DNA of 64,000 nt from Ochotona curzoniae (taxonomy: Eukaryota > Chordata > Mammalia > Lagomorpha > Ochotonidae). Of the stretch, positions 11,613 through 23,104 are shown in pieces (position 1 is the stretch's first letter; every line of letters starts with the position of its first letter). Position numbers and translations under genes: made by a program. Below the pieces are notes generated by a model that was given only the letters and a program-made list of their open reading frames with translations, did not search any database and had not been told where the DNA came from. The stretch covers positions 3,286,001 through 3,350,000 of the forward strand of contig NW_024466459.1 in NCBI RefSeq assembly GCF_017591425.1, read 5' to 3'.

Positions 11613-11946
11613 CTGGTTTTGTGCTGCTATAAAAGAATACCTGGCTCTTAAATGTATGGTGAGCAGAGTGTAAAAGGTTGCAAGTCTGCAGTCTAATCTG
11701 AGGGTTCTAGCATTAAGTGAGTGAGGGCACAGGGAAGAGAGCGTGGGAAGGGAAGGGGTGTGAGCCACACTCAGCATTTGTAAGGATTGTCCCCCCACAG
11801 TCATGGTGTTAGCTTGTTCCTGAGTGCAGAACACGCAACACCTGACCACCTGTTCATATGACCGTAGGATTAATGCTGTCCGGATGGTGAGTGCGAGGGC
11901 AGCTGAATTTTCAAAGTGAGTTTTGGATGGACCTGACATTCAACAT
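11613..11946 (-). mobile_element. MaLR LTR, antisense
   Basis: AACTGGTTTTGTGCTGCTATAAAAGAATACCTGGC is the reverse complement of a MaLR LTR 3' end. CAGTCATGGTGTTAGC and the following bases continue in that order. It interrupts L1M-like sequence. Confidence 0.5.
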
Positions 11947-12659
11947 AACAGTTGGTGTCTTATTTTGAATATTAATATTAATAGCTATAATCTTTTTTAC
12001 TTACCAGTTTTCTCTGTTGTGTGTACTTTGTAATTTTGGGCTTGTAATTTTTTATCTTGTAATTTTTTATCTTTTTTATCTTGCTTAAACTATGATTGTG
12101 TTATTTGGTACTCAGGGTTTTTTTTTTTAATTTTTTTTTTTGTCCTTTTTTTCCTGGTAGCTAACTTTCTGATTTAGGGAGTTGAGAATTAATGTAAATA
12201 AATTTTGATTTTTATTATTGTGGTATAGGCCCTCCAGCTCTCGTCTTCTCTCTCAAGAATTACTGACTGTCCTTGATGTTTTATTTTCTCTGTTAATTGC
12301 AGATGTAGCTCATGAAGCAAGTGTATACACCTGCATTTCCTACAATGCCTCCTTCCCCTACTGCTGTTGGGATTATTTGATTCAGAATGTAGTTTAATTT
12401 GGGAGGAATTTTCATCTCTATATGATACGGAATTATACCCTGACACCCAGGAAAGCAGTGTTCTCTTATGTGTATGGTCTTGTCTTTTCTAGAAATTCTG
12501 TAAGTGAACTCAGGATATGTAGTCCTTGGTTGTGGTTTTACTTTACATATTACATTTCAAGTTCATATTGCTGCATGTATCACTCCTGAGTATATTTCTT
12601 TGATGAATATGCCACATTTTATGTTTACCACTTAATGAGTAATTGCATTGTATTTAGGT

Positions 12660-13165
12660 TTCTGATCTCACTGGAACTGAATAAAAAAATCAAGAATAAT
12701 AGTACAATAAAAAAAAATCTTTACAATCTTTAAATCTTTCAATCTTCAAATCTTTACAAGTGTAGAAAACTCACTTGTAAGTAACCTATGGGTCAAGAAA
12801 GAAATCAGGGAATTAAGAGCATATTTTGAATCAAATGATAAAGAACATATCTAAATATTAGAGTTTATAAGATTCAGCCAAGGTAGTTTATGTAAAGAAA
12901 TTTAGAGTTTATAATACTTATGTCAGGAAAGAAGATCTAACATCAGTGATCAAAGCTGCTGCCTTTGGAAGCTTGAGAGATAAGCAGTGAAGGGACTCAT
13001 TCCAAGTTGAATGAAAAGATGAAATAGAAATGGAAATCAGTATAACAAAATAGAGAGAAATAAATGGAACTGAATGTTAACTTTCTAGAGTGACAAAATT
13101 GATAAAGTTTGCTAAGTTGAGCAAACTAACATCAGAAATATGTGGACAGATAGAAAAACCTGTAA
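12660..13165 (+). mobile_element. L1M ORF2 fragment, sense
   Basis: AACCTATGGGTCAAGAAAGAAATC, CAAATGATAAAGAACATATC and GACAAAATTGATAAAGTTTGC follow the L1 ORF2 segment between the endonuclease and reverse transcriptase domains. It is full of stops. It lies upstream of sequence that precedes it in L1 order, so it is a separate copy from the next element. Confidence 0.6.
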
Positions 13166-14217
13166 TATTGTAGTTTTGTTTTATACCCCACTTTTTACCT
13201 TGTAGGTCTAAAAGGACACATGTATAACATGTGTTAATGGTGACACATTGTAAATAACAAAGAGGAGAGTGGAACTATAAAGGAGTAGATTTTTTGCATA
13301 TGATTGAAGTTTAAAATAGATTATTATAAATTAAGAATGTTCTACTTAATCCTTAGGGTAACCACAAGAATGTCTATGCAATATGTCCAAAAGACAAAAG
13401 TGTACAAAACTGTCAGTATGAAAAAAATCAACAGAAAGGCAAGCCATAATGGAGGAAATAAGGAAAACTAAAGATATAAGAGATATAGGGGAAAATGCCA
13501 GTAGTAACTTCTTCTACGTCGGTAATTATTTTAAGTGTAAATGGATTGAACTCCCTGATCGGAAGTCATAAATTGGTATCATGAATTAAGAAAAAAGTGT
13601 TCTACTGACAGACTCACTTTATATCTGTTGATGTTCCTGATCAACAGCGAAAGGTAAGAGAGAGATGCACCATGTGAGTAGTAGCTGTACTATCCAACAA
13701 ATTTGATTTTAAGCCAAAAAAAAGGACACTATGTAATGATGAGAGGGTCAGTTAGGAAGATACAACAGCTATAGTTATATTTTCACCAAACATAAAATTT
13801 AAGGAAGGAAGTGACATTTCAACACTATTTGGAAGAACTCCTTTTCCTACCTTCACAAATTGAACAATTAGATGGAACATCAATCAATAAAGAAGACTTA
13901 AGCAACACTATTGACCATTAGGACCTAGCAAACATACAGAATACTTTGGTGAACAACACGTGTACGTTTTTCTCAAGTGCATGTGGAGCACATTCTAGGA
14001 TAAATCATGTGTCAATCCGCAAAACCTTTGTACATTAAAGAAGATTGAAATTATACAAAGCACATTTTCTGATCAAAAAGGAAATTAGAAATAAACAGTG
14101 GGACAAGTGGAAATGGACTAAGCAACGTGGAAATTAAATTATAAACTCCTTAAGTAACTGATAAGTCAAAGAAGAACTAAGAGAATATCTTGAATCAGGT
14201 GAAAGTGAAAATATACC

Positions 14218-14800
14218 TGTTAGGTTGTAAACACACTTAAGATTCTTATGGGCAGCTAATTCCTGCAGTCAAGTCCTCTTTTCAGTATTACTTTATCACA
14301 AGTCAAAATTCCAGATGCAGCAAGGTGCTTAGGAGGGCCTTTATTCCAGCAGGGCAGGAATGGGAAGGGGGTGGAGAGGGAGAGAACATGAAGGAAAACT
14401 TCTCTTGCCCTGTGGGCAGGATGGGGAGCTACCAGGGCAAGGGAAGGGGCAAGATGGAGTACAGGGGAGAGCCAGGCAAAAAGGAAAGAGAGGGGACAAG
14501 GGAAGGGGGCACATGTGGAGGCTCATTTATACAACCCAGGTAGGTCTGCAAGGCGTGGGGGTGTGGAGAATTTAAGAGGAGCTGTGGGTGGACCCACATG
14601 GATCATCTGAGCCACAGGTAGATGGGTAGGGACTGGAGAGACGGGCTGTGAGAGATTGAGGGGTGGGATTCTCAGGTAAGAGGCCATGAGGTGGCCTCAT
14701 TGGTGGTTAACTGGAACTGTGCGCATTTCACAAGCTATGGGAAAGGGGAAGCAGGAAGTGGTTCTGGGTCCAAGGTGGGATGTTCTAAAGACTCCTCACA
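14218..14800 (-). mobile_element. Solo ERV-like LTR, antisense, TG…CA
   Basis: On the minus strand it starts TGTGAGGAGTC and ends CCTAACA. It has a TATA-like TATAAATGAGCC and, about 200 bases later, a polyadenylation signal AATAAAGGCC, the layout of an LTR with U3, R and U5. It sits inside the old L1. Clean flanking duplications are not visible (ATACC and ATGGA). No internal viral genes are present. The family is not identified. Confidence 0.6.
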
Positions 14801-14841
14801 ATGGATAGTAAGATTAAATCACTAATCAAAAGCCTCTCCCT

Positions 14842-15146
14842 CTTTATAAAGATTCATTTGTTTTTATTGGAAAGGCAGATTTACAGAGAAAAAAAATCTT
14901 CCATCTGCTGGTTCACTCCCCAGATGGTGCAAGAGTCGGAGCTAAGCTAATTTAGGAACCAGGGGCTTCTTCTGGGTCACCCACATGGGTGCAAGGCCCC
15001 CAGGCTTTAGGATATCCTCTGCTGCTTTCCCAGTCCCTAAGTAGAGAGAGAGCTGGATGGGAAGTGGAGTAGTGGGACACAAACCAGAGCTCCTATGGGA
15101 TGCTGGTGCTTGCAAGTAGAGGATTAGTCAGTCTGGCACCTCAAAA
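14842..15146 (-). mobile_element. C-SINE inserted in the old L1, antisense
   Basis: TATAAAGATTCATTTGTTTTTATTGGAAAGGCAG to a head ending TCAGTCTGGCAC. The flanks TCAAAAGCCTC and TCAAAAACTTC are a plausible decayed target duplication. L1 sequence continues collinearly on both sides (AATCAAAAGCCTC… / …GACAAAGAGAAGCCCAG). Confidence 0.8.
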
Positions 15147-16134
15147 ACTTCGCGACAAAGAGAAGCCCAGTATTAGACAGTTTCTGTTGAATATTTAAAG
15201 AACTCAGGATTATTTGCTCCTGAAACTTTTCCATAAAAATTGAATAGCAGATTCATTTTAAGAGGTCAGTGTTATCCTGATACTAATGCCAAGCAAAGCT
15301 AGTACAGGAATAGAAAACTTCAGGACAGTATTTGTGGGAATATTGGTGCACAATTCTTAATAAAATACTTGCAAGCTGAGTTGAATAACACTTAAAGGGC
15401 TTATCCATAGTAACAGGTGGGATCTGTTCTTGGAATCCAGGGATGGTTTCACATATGGAAATCAGTGAATATTCTGCGCTACATAGAAGAGTAATAGACT
15501 AAACTTTATGAAATCATCTTAATTGAGGCAGATAAAGAATCTGATAAAAAAATTCACACCTTTTTATATATACAAAAATGAGAACACTTACATTAGGCAA
15601 ATAAGAAAACTACCTCATTGTCATAAAGTCTATTTATGGAAAGCCTGTAATGAACATCATACCAAAATCAAAAGTGGTAAAAGACTGAAAGTTTGCCTTG
15701 GAAATTAGAGGCAATGCCAAGGCAGTCGCTTTTGTCATGTGTATTCAAGATAGTACTGGAACACCCTAACGAAGTAGAGAGAAGTTAAATTATTTATGTT
15801 AACAAATAACATGATTTACATATAGAAACTCCTAACAGTTCCTCAGAAAACCTAATAAATGAGGTCAACTTGGACTTGGGATGTAAAATCTACACACAAA
15901 AATGAGTTGCATTGAACTATTTAAAGTCGAAAAGAATCCATAGGAAAACAAACAAGGAGGTGAAAGACTCATAGGCTGAAAACAATAAAACCTGATTGAG
16001 AGAATAAAAGACCACGAACAACTGGAAAGACTCCCTGAGTGCATGAATTGGAAAGCATGTTTCTCTTCAGAGATAAAAAATTTTGTGGTAAATTCTGTAT
16101 AGATCTCATGAGACATTGAGTACCTAAAATGATT

Positions 16135-17200
16135 TTGAATAAGAATATAATTGGATTGATTGCATGTGTTGTTCTTGCTAATTGAGAGGTAGTTCTCTTT
16201 TGTATGCTGATCTCATTTTCTTTGAGTAAATTCCCAGGAGTGGAAGTACTGGGTCATTTGGTAGATCAATTTTCAGATTTCTGGGGAGTCTCTGTTATAC
16301 TGTTTTCCATAGTGATTGTACCAGTTTGCATTCCCACCAACAGTGTGTGAGTGCACCTTTTCCTCCAGTTTCTCGCCAGCATTTCTTTTTTATTTTATTT
16401 ATTTTCGTATGATAACCATTCTAATTAGGGTAAGGTGAGAAACCTCAATGTGGTTTCCCTGATGGCTAACTATGTTGGTTGTTTGAAATTCATTCTTTGA
16501 AAACCGCCTGTTAGTGTCCTTGTCCATTTCTTAACTGAACTGTTTATTTTTTTGGTTGTTGCATTTCTTGAGCTCCTTATATGTTCTGGATTTTAATGAT
16601 TATCAGATGCATACTTTGCAAATATTTCTCCCCTTTCTATGGGTTACCTCTTAATTTCATTGACTGTTTCCTTGGATGTGAGGAAGCATCTTAAAAATGA
16701 GATGAAAATTAGTTGTACCTCATGTTTGTAGAAGTCCAATTCACAATGGCTGTGATATGACTCAGCCCAGATGACTACCAGTAGATAACTGAATAAAGAA
16801 AATTGGCATATGTGGAAGGCGGAAACAGAGTGGAAGTCTACAATGAAATGGATGCAGCTGGAGACCACTGTTAGTGAAATAAGCCAGACCTCAAAAGACA
16901 AATATTACATATTTTCTTTGATTGGTAGTAGGTAACATATTGAGCATAAAAGTTAATGAATATTAGTAAAATTCACACGTTAAGATTTAATTATTGCTTA
17001 TAGCTCTTTTCTAATTCCTGCATGACAGTTATCTTTCTACTTTTTGCTAATTGAGCTTATTTAGTGGAACTTTAAGCCTATGATGTTAAGAAAATAAAAA
17101 ATATGGTACCATGAAAATTTAAGAAGAGGTAGGTATCATTATGTCCCTAAAATTGTATCTATTAACCACATTAAATCTGTTTTCTTTATTTCAAAAAGAA
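16135..17200 (+). mobile_element. 5'-inverted L1 nested in the old L1
   Basis: Bases 16135-16680 are antisense L1 (GCATTCCCACCAACAGTGTG, GATTATCAGATGCATACTTTGC). Bases 16681-17000 are sense L1 (CCAGTAGATAACTGAATAAAG, GTGAAATAAGCCAGACC) and continue the same element in its 3' direction, followed by a 3' UTR-like tail to about 17200. The surrounding L1M resumes on both sides. Confidence 0.7.
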
Positions 17201-17594
17201 CAAAATAGAAGGTCTCACACTTCCTGATTTCAAAACTTACAGTAAACACAGTATAATTAAATCAGTGTGGTGCAGACATAAAGATATATAGATAATTAGA
17301 ACAAAATAGAGATCCCAGAAATAAACCGATGCAAATATGGTCAAAAGATTTCCAACGTGAGTATTGAGACTGTTCAGGGGGAAAAGGATTAACTTTTCAA
17401 CAAATGGTATGGGAAGCAATGGCTGTCTATGTATATAATGGGATAAAGCGGAACCTTTCCTTATCTCACATCTAAATTAGCTCAAAGTGGATCATGTGAT
17501 TTGCAAATAATTTGACATCCAAACTCATGTCCATGTTTAAACCCAAAGATAGGAAGTTATTGATGCTAAGAGGATATAAACTTAATTCAGTTAT

Positions 17595-17907
17595 GGTGTT
17601 TAGGAATCAGGCTTAGTGGCAGATCCTTGGATCATCAAGAGTGTGTCCTCAGATCATAGTTTTAACAAGAGAATTGTTAAATAATCTGAGTTTGGGGCTA
17701 GCCAGTTGGCCTCGTAGCTCACCATATAATGCTTCCTCCACATACACGCCTCCATTGCTGGCCTCTAACCATGTCAGATGCCTAAACCAGTTGAGCTTGA
17801 CTAGCTTTGAACTGTAAACCTTTAAAACAAGAGAGCCAAAGTAAACTCTCCTCCTTAATCAGTAGCTTGTCTCCAGTATTTTGTTACAGTGATGCAAAGC
17901 TTAAATA
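17595..17907 (+). mobile_element. MaLR LTR (MST/MLT1-like), sense
   Basis: The 3' part is clear: GAACTGTAAACCTTTAAAACAAG, AGCCAAAGTAAACTCTCCTCC, CCAGTATTTTGTTACAGTGATGC. It interrupts the L1M, which resumes after about 17907. Confidence 0.5.
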
Positions 17908-18947
17908 CTGACTTGAACCTAAGAGATGTAACTGTAAAACTTTGAGAGGAGAACTAGGAGGGAAATTCTCTATGAAGTTCTCTTGGCAGTGGTTTCTGTC
18001 TTGGATATGACACCAATAACACGAAAGTGACAAACATAGGTGAAGACTACCTCAGCTTTAAAAACTTCAGTGCTCCAAAGGACAGAATCGAGAGATGAAA
18101 AGGCAATCAATAATGAGCAAAATCGTTTATAAACCATGTTTCTGAAAATGGACTAATAATTCTGAATATATAAAAAGTTCATGCTGTTTTACAAGAACTA
18201 ATTCAATACAAATGTGCAAAGAACTTGATAATTAAACACATGAAGTGTTGCTCAGAATCAGTAAACATTGGGAAAATGCAAATAAAATCACAACATTGCC
18301 TGATATACATTAGGATGAATACTAATGAACAAGAGAAAATGATGGTAAACATGTGGGGAGATTGGAAAACTGCTTTGTTGGTGAGGATGCAAAATGGTAA
18401 AAGCACTGTGGGAAGTGGCAAGACAGTTCCTCAAAAAATTGAAAATAGAATTACCATATGATCGAGAATGTCCACTATGGGAATTCTTTTTATGCCCAGC
18501 AAAATTGAAAGTAGATTTTGCTCAGTTGTCTTGATAGATTTCATATTCTCTTATTCATGGCAGCATTATTAGTAATAGCTAAGAGATAAAAACAAATTGT
18601 GTATCTATACATGAATGGATAAAAGCATGGTGTACATACCCAGAATAATCATCCATAAAAAGGAAGAAATTCCTGTCACCTGGGAAAACCCAGATGCATT
18701 TAGAAGACATTCTATTAAGTTGACTAGTCACAAAAAGACAAGTGGTATATGATTCTGTTTTTTATGAAGTGTCTAAAGTTGTGATTCACAGAAGTAGAAT
18801 GTAAAAGGTAGTTTTCAAGTACAGTGGGAATCAGAGAATTGGAAGTTAGTGTTGGGTATAATGTTTTAATTTAGCTAATTGAAATCTGGAGGTAGGTGGT
18901 AAAAATAAGTCTACAACAACATGGATGTAATTAATACCACCAACCTA

Positions 18948-18985
18948 TGCTCTTTTTATTTGAAAGGCAGATTTACAGAAAAGGA

Positions 18986-19026
<41 letters not shown>

Positions 19027-19284
19027 GAGAGAGAGAGAGAGATCAACCCTCCATTGACTCACTCCCCAAGTGTGGAGCTGGGCTTGTCTGAAGCCAGGAG
19101 CCAGGAGCTTCTTTCTGAGCCTCAATGTGGGTCCAGGGGTCTAAGGCTTTGGGTCATCTTCCATTGTTTTCCCAGGCCAATAGTAGGGAGCTGGATTGGA
19201 AATGGAGCAGCTGACTGGCACCCATATGAGATGCTGGCACCTCAGGCAGTGGCTTTACCCACTCCACCTGGTTCTGGCTGTCTT
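18948..19284 (-). mobile_element. C-SINE, antisense, with CA repeat
   Basis: TTTTTATTTGAAAGGCAGATTTACAG, a CA microsatellite at 18986-19022, GACTCACTCCCCAAGTG, AGGAGCCAGGAGC and a head near CCACCTGGTTCTGGCTG. A 60-base tail-side piece of another copy follows at 19295-19355. Confidence 0.75.
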
Positions 19285-20061
19285 AATTTTTTTAAAAAAG
19301 GTTAATTTATTTTTATTTGAAAAGCACATTTACAGGGAAAAAGAGACAGAGAGCTGATCTTAATTCGAAACTGTTTTGTGTATCTACTATATTAAAAATT
19401 TTGTTTCTGTAAGACTTACATAAATCATCTTCAGGTTCTAACATTCAACAGCTGTTATTATGGTTTCATTTTTCACACTTTTGAGAACCTTTGATCATCT
19501 TGGTCTGAAAATATTAAAAAGAAAATTTCAGAAATGAATAATTGATGGTTTAAATTATGTCTCATTTTCAGTAGCACGATGAAATCACTTCATCCTGCTA
19601 TGCCTTCCTAGGATTTGCATTCTTTTTATGTCTAGTCTGGTCACAGTCTATATGCTACCCGCCTATTCAAAACTGGTTAGCTGTATAGTGTATACGGCTC
19701 AGTGCCATCTGTAGTTTTAGACATCCTCTGTAGTTCTTGGACATATCCACAGGAAATAAGAGGGTATTTTAACTGGATAGGCACTTAGTTTTGCTTATAA
19801 AATTTCAGCACATTGATTTTGTTCACATGTCCTATTATTAGCTTTTATATTATACATCCGTAAATATTTTAGTTACAATTACCTAAAACTTTGGCATTTT
19901 TACACTAAGTTCAAAATGATTTATATACTTTTATTACATTAATAGAATCATTAATATTTGAGTATAAAGTTGTCTTTACTCAGTGAATTTTGTCTTTTAA
20001 TACTTTTTTTTTTGCTAATTGGTGTTTTTTTCATTTCACTTGAAGAGCCCCCTTTACATTC

Positions 20062-20371
20062 CAGTTTTTTTTTTTAATGTATTTATTTGAAATGCAGAGT
20101 GATACAGAGACAGCGGAATAAACACACACAAATCTTCCATCTGCAGTTTTACTTCCTAAAAGCCTGGGAGAACCAAGGCTGTGCCAGGAAGAAGCCAGGA
20201 GCCAGGAATTCCATCTGGGTCTCCAAGATGAGTGCCAGGAATCCAAGTACTTGTGCTACTTCCCAGGTGCGTCAGCAGGGATTTGAACGACGGACTGAGA
20301 TGAGTGCTCCAGTGTGGGTGTCATTGTTCCAAGCACTGGGTTCACCTGCTGTGACAGAGCCTGACCCTAGC
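20062..20371 (-). mobile_element. Old C-SINE, antisense
   Basis: TTTTAATGTATTTATTTGAAATGCAGAG, AATCTTCCATCTGCAG, AGCCAGGAGCCAGGAATTCC and a degraded head ending TGACAGAGCCTGACCC. Confidence 0.65.
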
Positions 20372-20399
20372 ATTTCTTTCAAGCCAAATCTCCATTTAT

Positions 20400-21255
20400 G
20401 AATTCTTCCAATTTTTGTCTTCCTGGTGAAAACCTTTATATCTCTCATTTCTATTGGACAACTTTATAGAATATATTATTCTTAATTAGCCACTTTTCTT
20501 TTTCGATACATTGGTTGTATCATTTTCATTTTCTCCTTACCTACAAGGTTTCTGCTAAGAAATCCACTCTCATTCAAGCTCATGCAAGCAGGTACTCCTT
20601 GAATGTGATGAGTTTTTCTTTTCAATTCAAAATATTCTTTGTCTTTGACTTGTAACAGTTTGATCGTAATGTGTTACTGTGTAGATTTCACCATATTTAA
20701 TTAATTTGGGATTCTTTGGGTTTCATAACATCTCTATTTTCCATTTGTTTTCATAGATTCATTTTTGTTGTTGTTCATTTTATTTGAGAGGGGAGGGTAG
20801 TGAGGTATAGAGTGGGAGGGATTGAGTGAAGGAGGCAGAAAGAGAGAATGGGAGCCTGGACCTCAGGCTAGGTCTGCATGTGAGTGGTGGGGAACCTGAC
20901 ATGTGGTCCGTCACTGCTGCCCGCCACTGTGAGCTTTACCAAGACGCTGGGCTCAACCCCGGTGCTTGTAATGTGGGCATTACAAGTGGTCTTCCAACCA
21001 CTGTGCCAAATGATTGCCAACACTATATTTTTCTCTAAGCAGAATTACTGCCCCTTTTAATGTCTTATCATTTTGCGTTTATAGTAATTAATTTATTGGT
21101 CTGTCTGATGGTGTCTTACAAGTTCCATAAATTTTACTTGTTATATTTTTAAAAAATATGTGCTCATTTGGATAATTTTTAATATTTTGTTTTCAAATTT
21201 GCTCATTCTTATACTTGCTTAAGTGGTTGTTGAAGTTTACTAATTCTTAGTTTTC
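20400..21255 (-). mobile_element. L1M 5'-region fragment, antisense, split by a SINE
   Basis: AAGGTTTCTGCTAAGAAATCC, CTTTGTCTTTGACTTGTAACAG and GGGATTCTTTGGGTTTCATAAC match the antisense 5' region of old L1M elements as I recall it. The match resumes after the SINE (GTCTGTCTGATGGTGTCTTAC). Confidence 0.5.
20762..21016 (-). mobile_element. Older C-type SINE, antisense
   Basis: TGTTCATTTTATTTGAGAGG tail side, GA-rich tract, CATGTGGTCCGTCACTGCTGCC and a head ending CCACTGTGCCAAATGATTGCC. It belongs to a more diverged C subfamily. Confidence 0.55.
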
Positions 21256-21261
21256 TTTTTT

Positions 21262-22147
21262 ATTTTTTAAATTTCTTTTTATTATCATCATTTGATGATA
21301 CAGTTCCATAGGCCCTGGGATTTCCCTTATGCACTTCCCAATTCTGTCCCTCTCCCCACCTCCAACTTCCCCTATATCATTACTATAGTATAGTTCTTCA
21401 TACACAGTCATATGTCCATCACTGCAGGTTTGGATACTGGCAGAGAGTCCAGCATCCTATTGTAAAGATATAATAAACAGTTTCATCAGGAGTCAATCTT
21501 TGGAAGTAGAGATGCATACTGCATTGTATTCTCACATCTGGGTATGATAGTCTCCATTATACAGTTATTATACGTCCCCTTAAATGAAAAGCTGCTAAAC
21601 AAAATGAACAGCAGGAAAAAAAAAGAAATTAACAATGCCATGAATTTAAATAACATGCTATTGAATGACCGAGGTGTTGCTGAAGAATGAAAAAGAAAAT
21701 CAAGAACCTTCTTGAAGAAAATGATGCTTCTGTATGATCTATGAGTCACTGAAGAATTTAATCAGAAGAAAGTGGTTTGAAGAGTGGTTTCTAAGCTGTG
21801 CCAGCCACAGGTCTACAGTTCAATTTTACTTACTGTGGTTGGTACACAACTGTTTACAGTCACTTGTGCCACTCCCTCCAGCGAGTTCCAGGTCTAGGTT
21901 CTTTTGTTAGATTTCCACCATAATATCCATAGCCCCAACTCCTGACTTACCACTGTCCACCTCCTATAACACCGTGCTGAGGCTGCACCGCTGTCTGTAC
22001 AACCTTTCTCCCACTTCCGGTTGGAGCAGGTCCCAGCATTAGGGAGATACCAGGTGTCAGCTAAGTTGTTGTTGGCAGTCATCTTGCCTGTTGTCCATTA
22101 AGTCTGAGGACAGCACGGACCTATTTTGACCTGTACAGTGCCAAAGT
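21262..22147 (-). mobile_element. Internally deleted lagomorph L1: 5' UTR joined to 3' UTR
   Basis: Read on the minus strand, 22147-21787 matches the 5' region of the L1 at the right edge (63003-63390), including CCGGAAGTGGGAGAAAGG against CCAGAAGTGGGAGAAAG and GGGAGTGGCACAAGTGACT in both. From 21786 it passes directly into a 3' UTR module that ends near GGCCTATGGAACTGTATCATC plus an A-rich tail at 21262. ORF1 and ORF2 are absent. Confidence 0.75.
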
Positions 22148-22945
22148 CAATTTATTTTCCCAAACATTATAGATGAGTTGACTGGATTAAAAAAACAAAA
22201 CCCATCTATTTGTTGCCTATAGGAGACACATTTCACCAACAAAGATCAGTGTACACTGTATGTCACAGATTTTGGTTTTTTTTTTGTTTTATCTCTTCAA
22301 ATTACTTTCTTCTGATTAAATTCCTCAGTGACTCACATATCATACAGAAGCATCATTTTCATCAAGAAGGTTCTTGATTTTCTTCTTCCTTCTTCAGCAA
22401 CACATTAGTCATTCAATAGTATGTTATTTAACCTCATAGCATTTTTAATTTCTTTTTTTCTTTTTGCTGTTCATTTTGTTTTGTGGCTTTTCCATTATGG
22501 GATGTACCATATCTCTGTAATGGAGATTATCATATGCAGTAGCATGTTATTTAACTTCATGGGATTGTACATTTTTATTTTTTTTCCTGTTGTTGGTTTT
22601 GTATAGTGGCTTTTCATTTAAGGGGATGTATAGTAACTGTGTAATGGAGACTATCATGTCCAGTTGTGAGGATACAGTGCAGTGTATATCTCTAGTTCCA
22701 GATCAAAGATTGACTCCTGATGAAACTGTTAACTATATCCTGCAATATGATCCTGGACTTTCTGTCATTGTCCATGTCCACAATGATGAACATATGACTG
22801 TTGTTGAAGTGCTATACTATAATAACAATATAGGGGAGCTCAGTTGGGGGGGGGGCTTTGGGAAGGGAATAAGGAAAATTCCAGGGCTTATGGAACTGTA
22901 TCACAAAATGATAATAATAATTAAAAGAATAAATAAAAAAAAAGA
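22148..22945 (+). mobile_element. Internally deleted lagomorph L1: EN start joined to 3' UTR
   Basis: Bases 22148-22277 match the start of L1 ORF2 endonuclease (GACTGGATTAAAAAAACAAAAC, TTGTTGCCTATAGGAGACAC), with a TAG in place of the Gln before the conserved Glu. After a T run, 22291-22945 is the same 3' UTR module as the neighbouring minus-strand element, ending GGCTTATGGAACTGTATCAC and an A-rich tail. Almost all of ORF2 is missing. Confidence 0.75.
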
Positions 22946-23021
22946 AGTCTCCCAAAGTCAGAATGCTGAATGGATGTTCCAACTCTCTCTCCAGGGAGAA
23001 GCTGTGATTAAAGGCTTTTTC

Positions 23022-23049
23022 TCGTGTGTGTGTGTGTGTGTGTGTGTGT
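23022..23049. repeat. (TG)n microsatellite
   Basis: About 13 TG units just after the L1 tail. Confidence 0.9.
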
Positions 23050-23104
23050 AATGCTGGTGGAGGTGTTATGACCATTACTTACTAAATGTAGGTCAAAGTG
23101 AAAT

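Larger units (their letters stand above)
13180..18945 (+). mobile_element. Old L1M element, sense, with nested insertions
   Basis: Segments run in normal L1 order. The ORF1/ORF2 spacer and ORF2 start are at 13180-13560 (GTGTAAATGGATTGAACTCC), endonuclease and following at 13560-14217, reverse transcriptase at 14801-14841 and 15147-16110 (AACAGGTGGGATCTGTTCTTGG), the C-terminal part at 17200-17590, and the 3' end at 17910-18945 (GCATTATTAGTAATAGC, AATGGATAAAAGCATGG). All frames are broken. Four later insertions split it: an ERV LTR, a C-SINE, an inverted L1 and a MaLR LTR. About 450 bases of ORF2 are missing at the LTR. Confidence 0.75.

Noticed and set aside
11469..11939. Open frame of 156 codons on the minus strand.
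   Set aside because: It coincides with an antisense MaLR LTR and L1M sequence. LTRs of this type carry no gene.
22590..23051. Open frame of 153 codons on the + strand.
   Set aside because: It lies in the L1 3' UTR module and runs through the L1 tail into a TG microsatellite. There is no conserved domain, and the same module in the opposite arm does not keep the frame.
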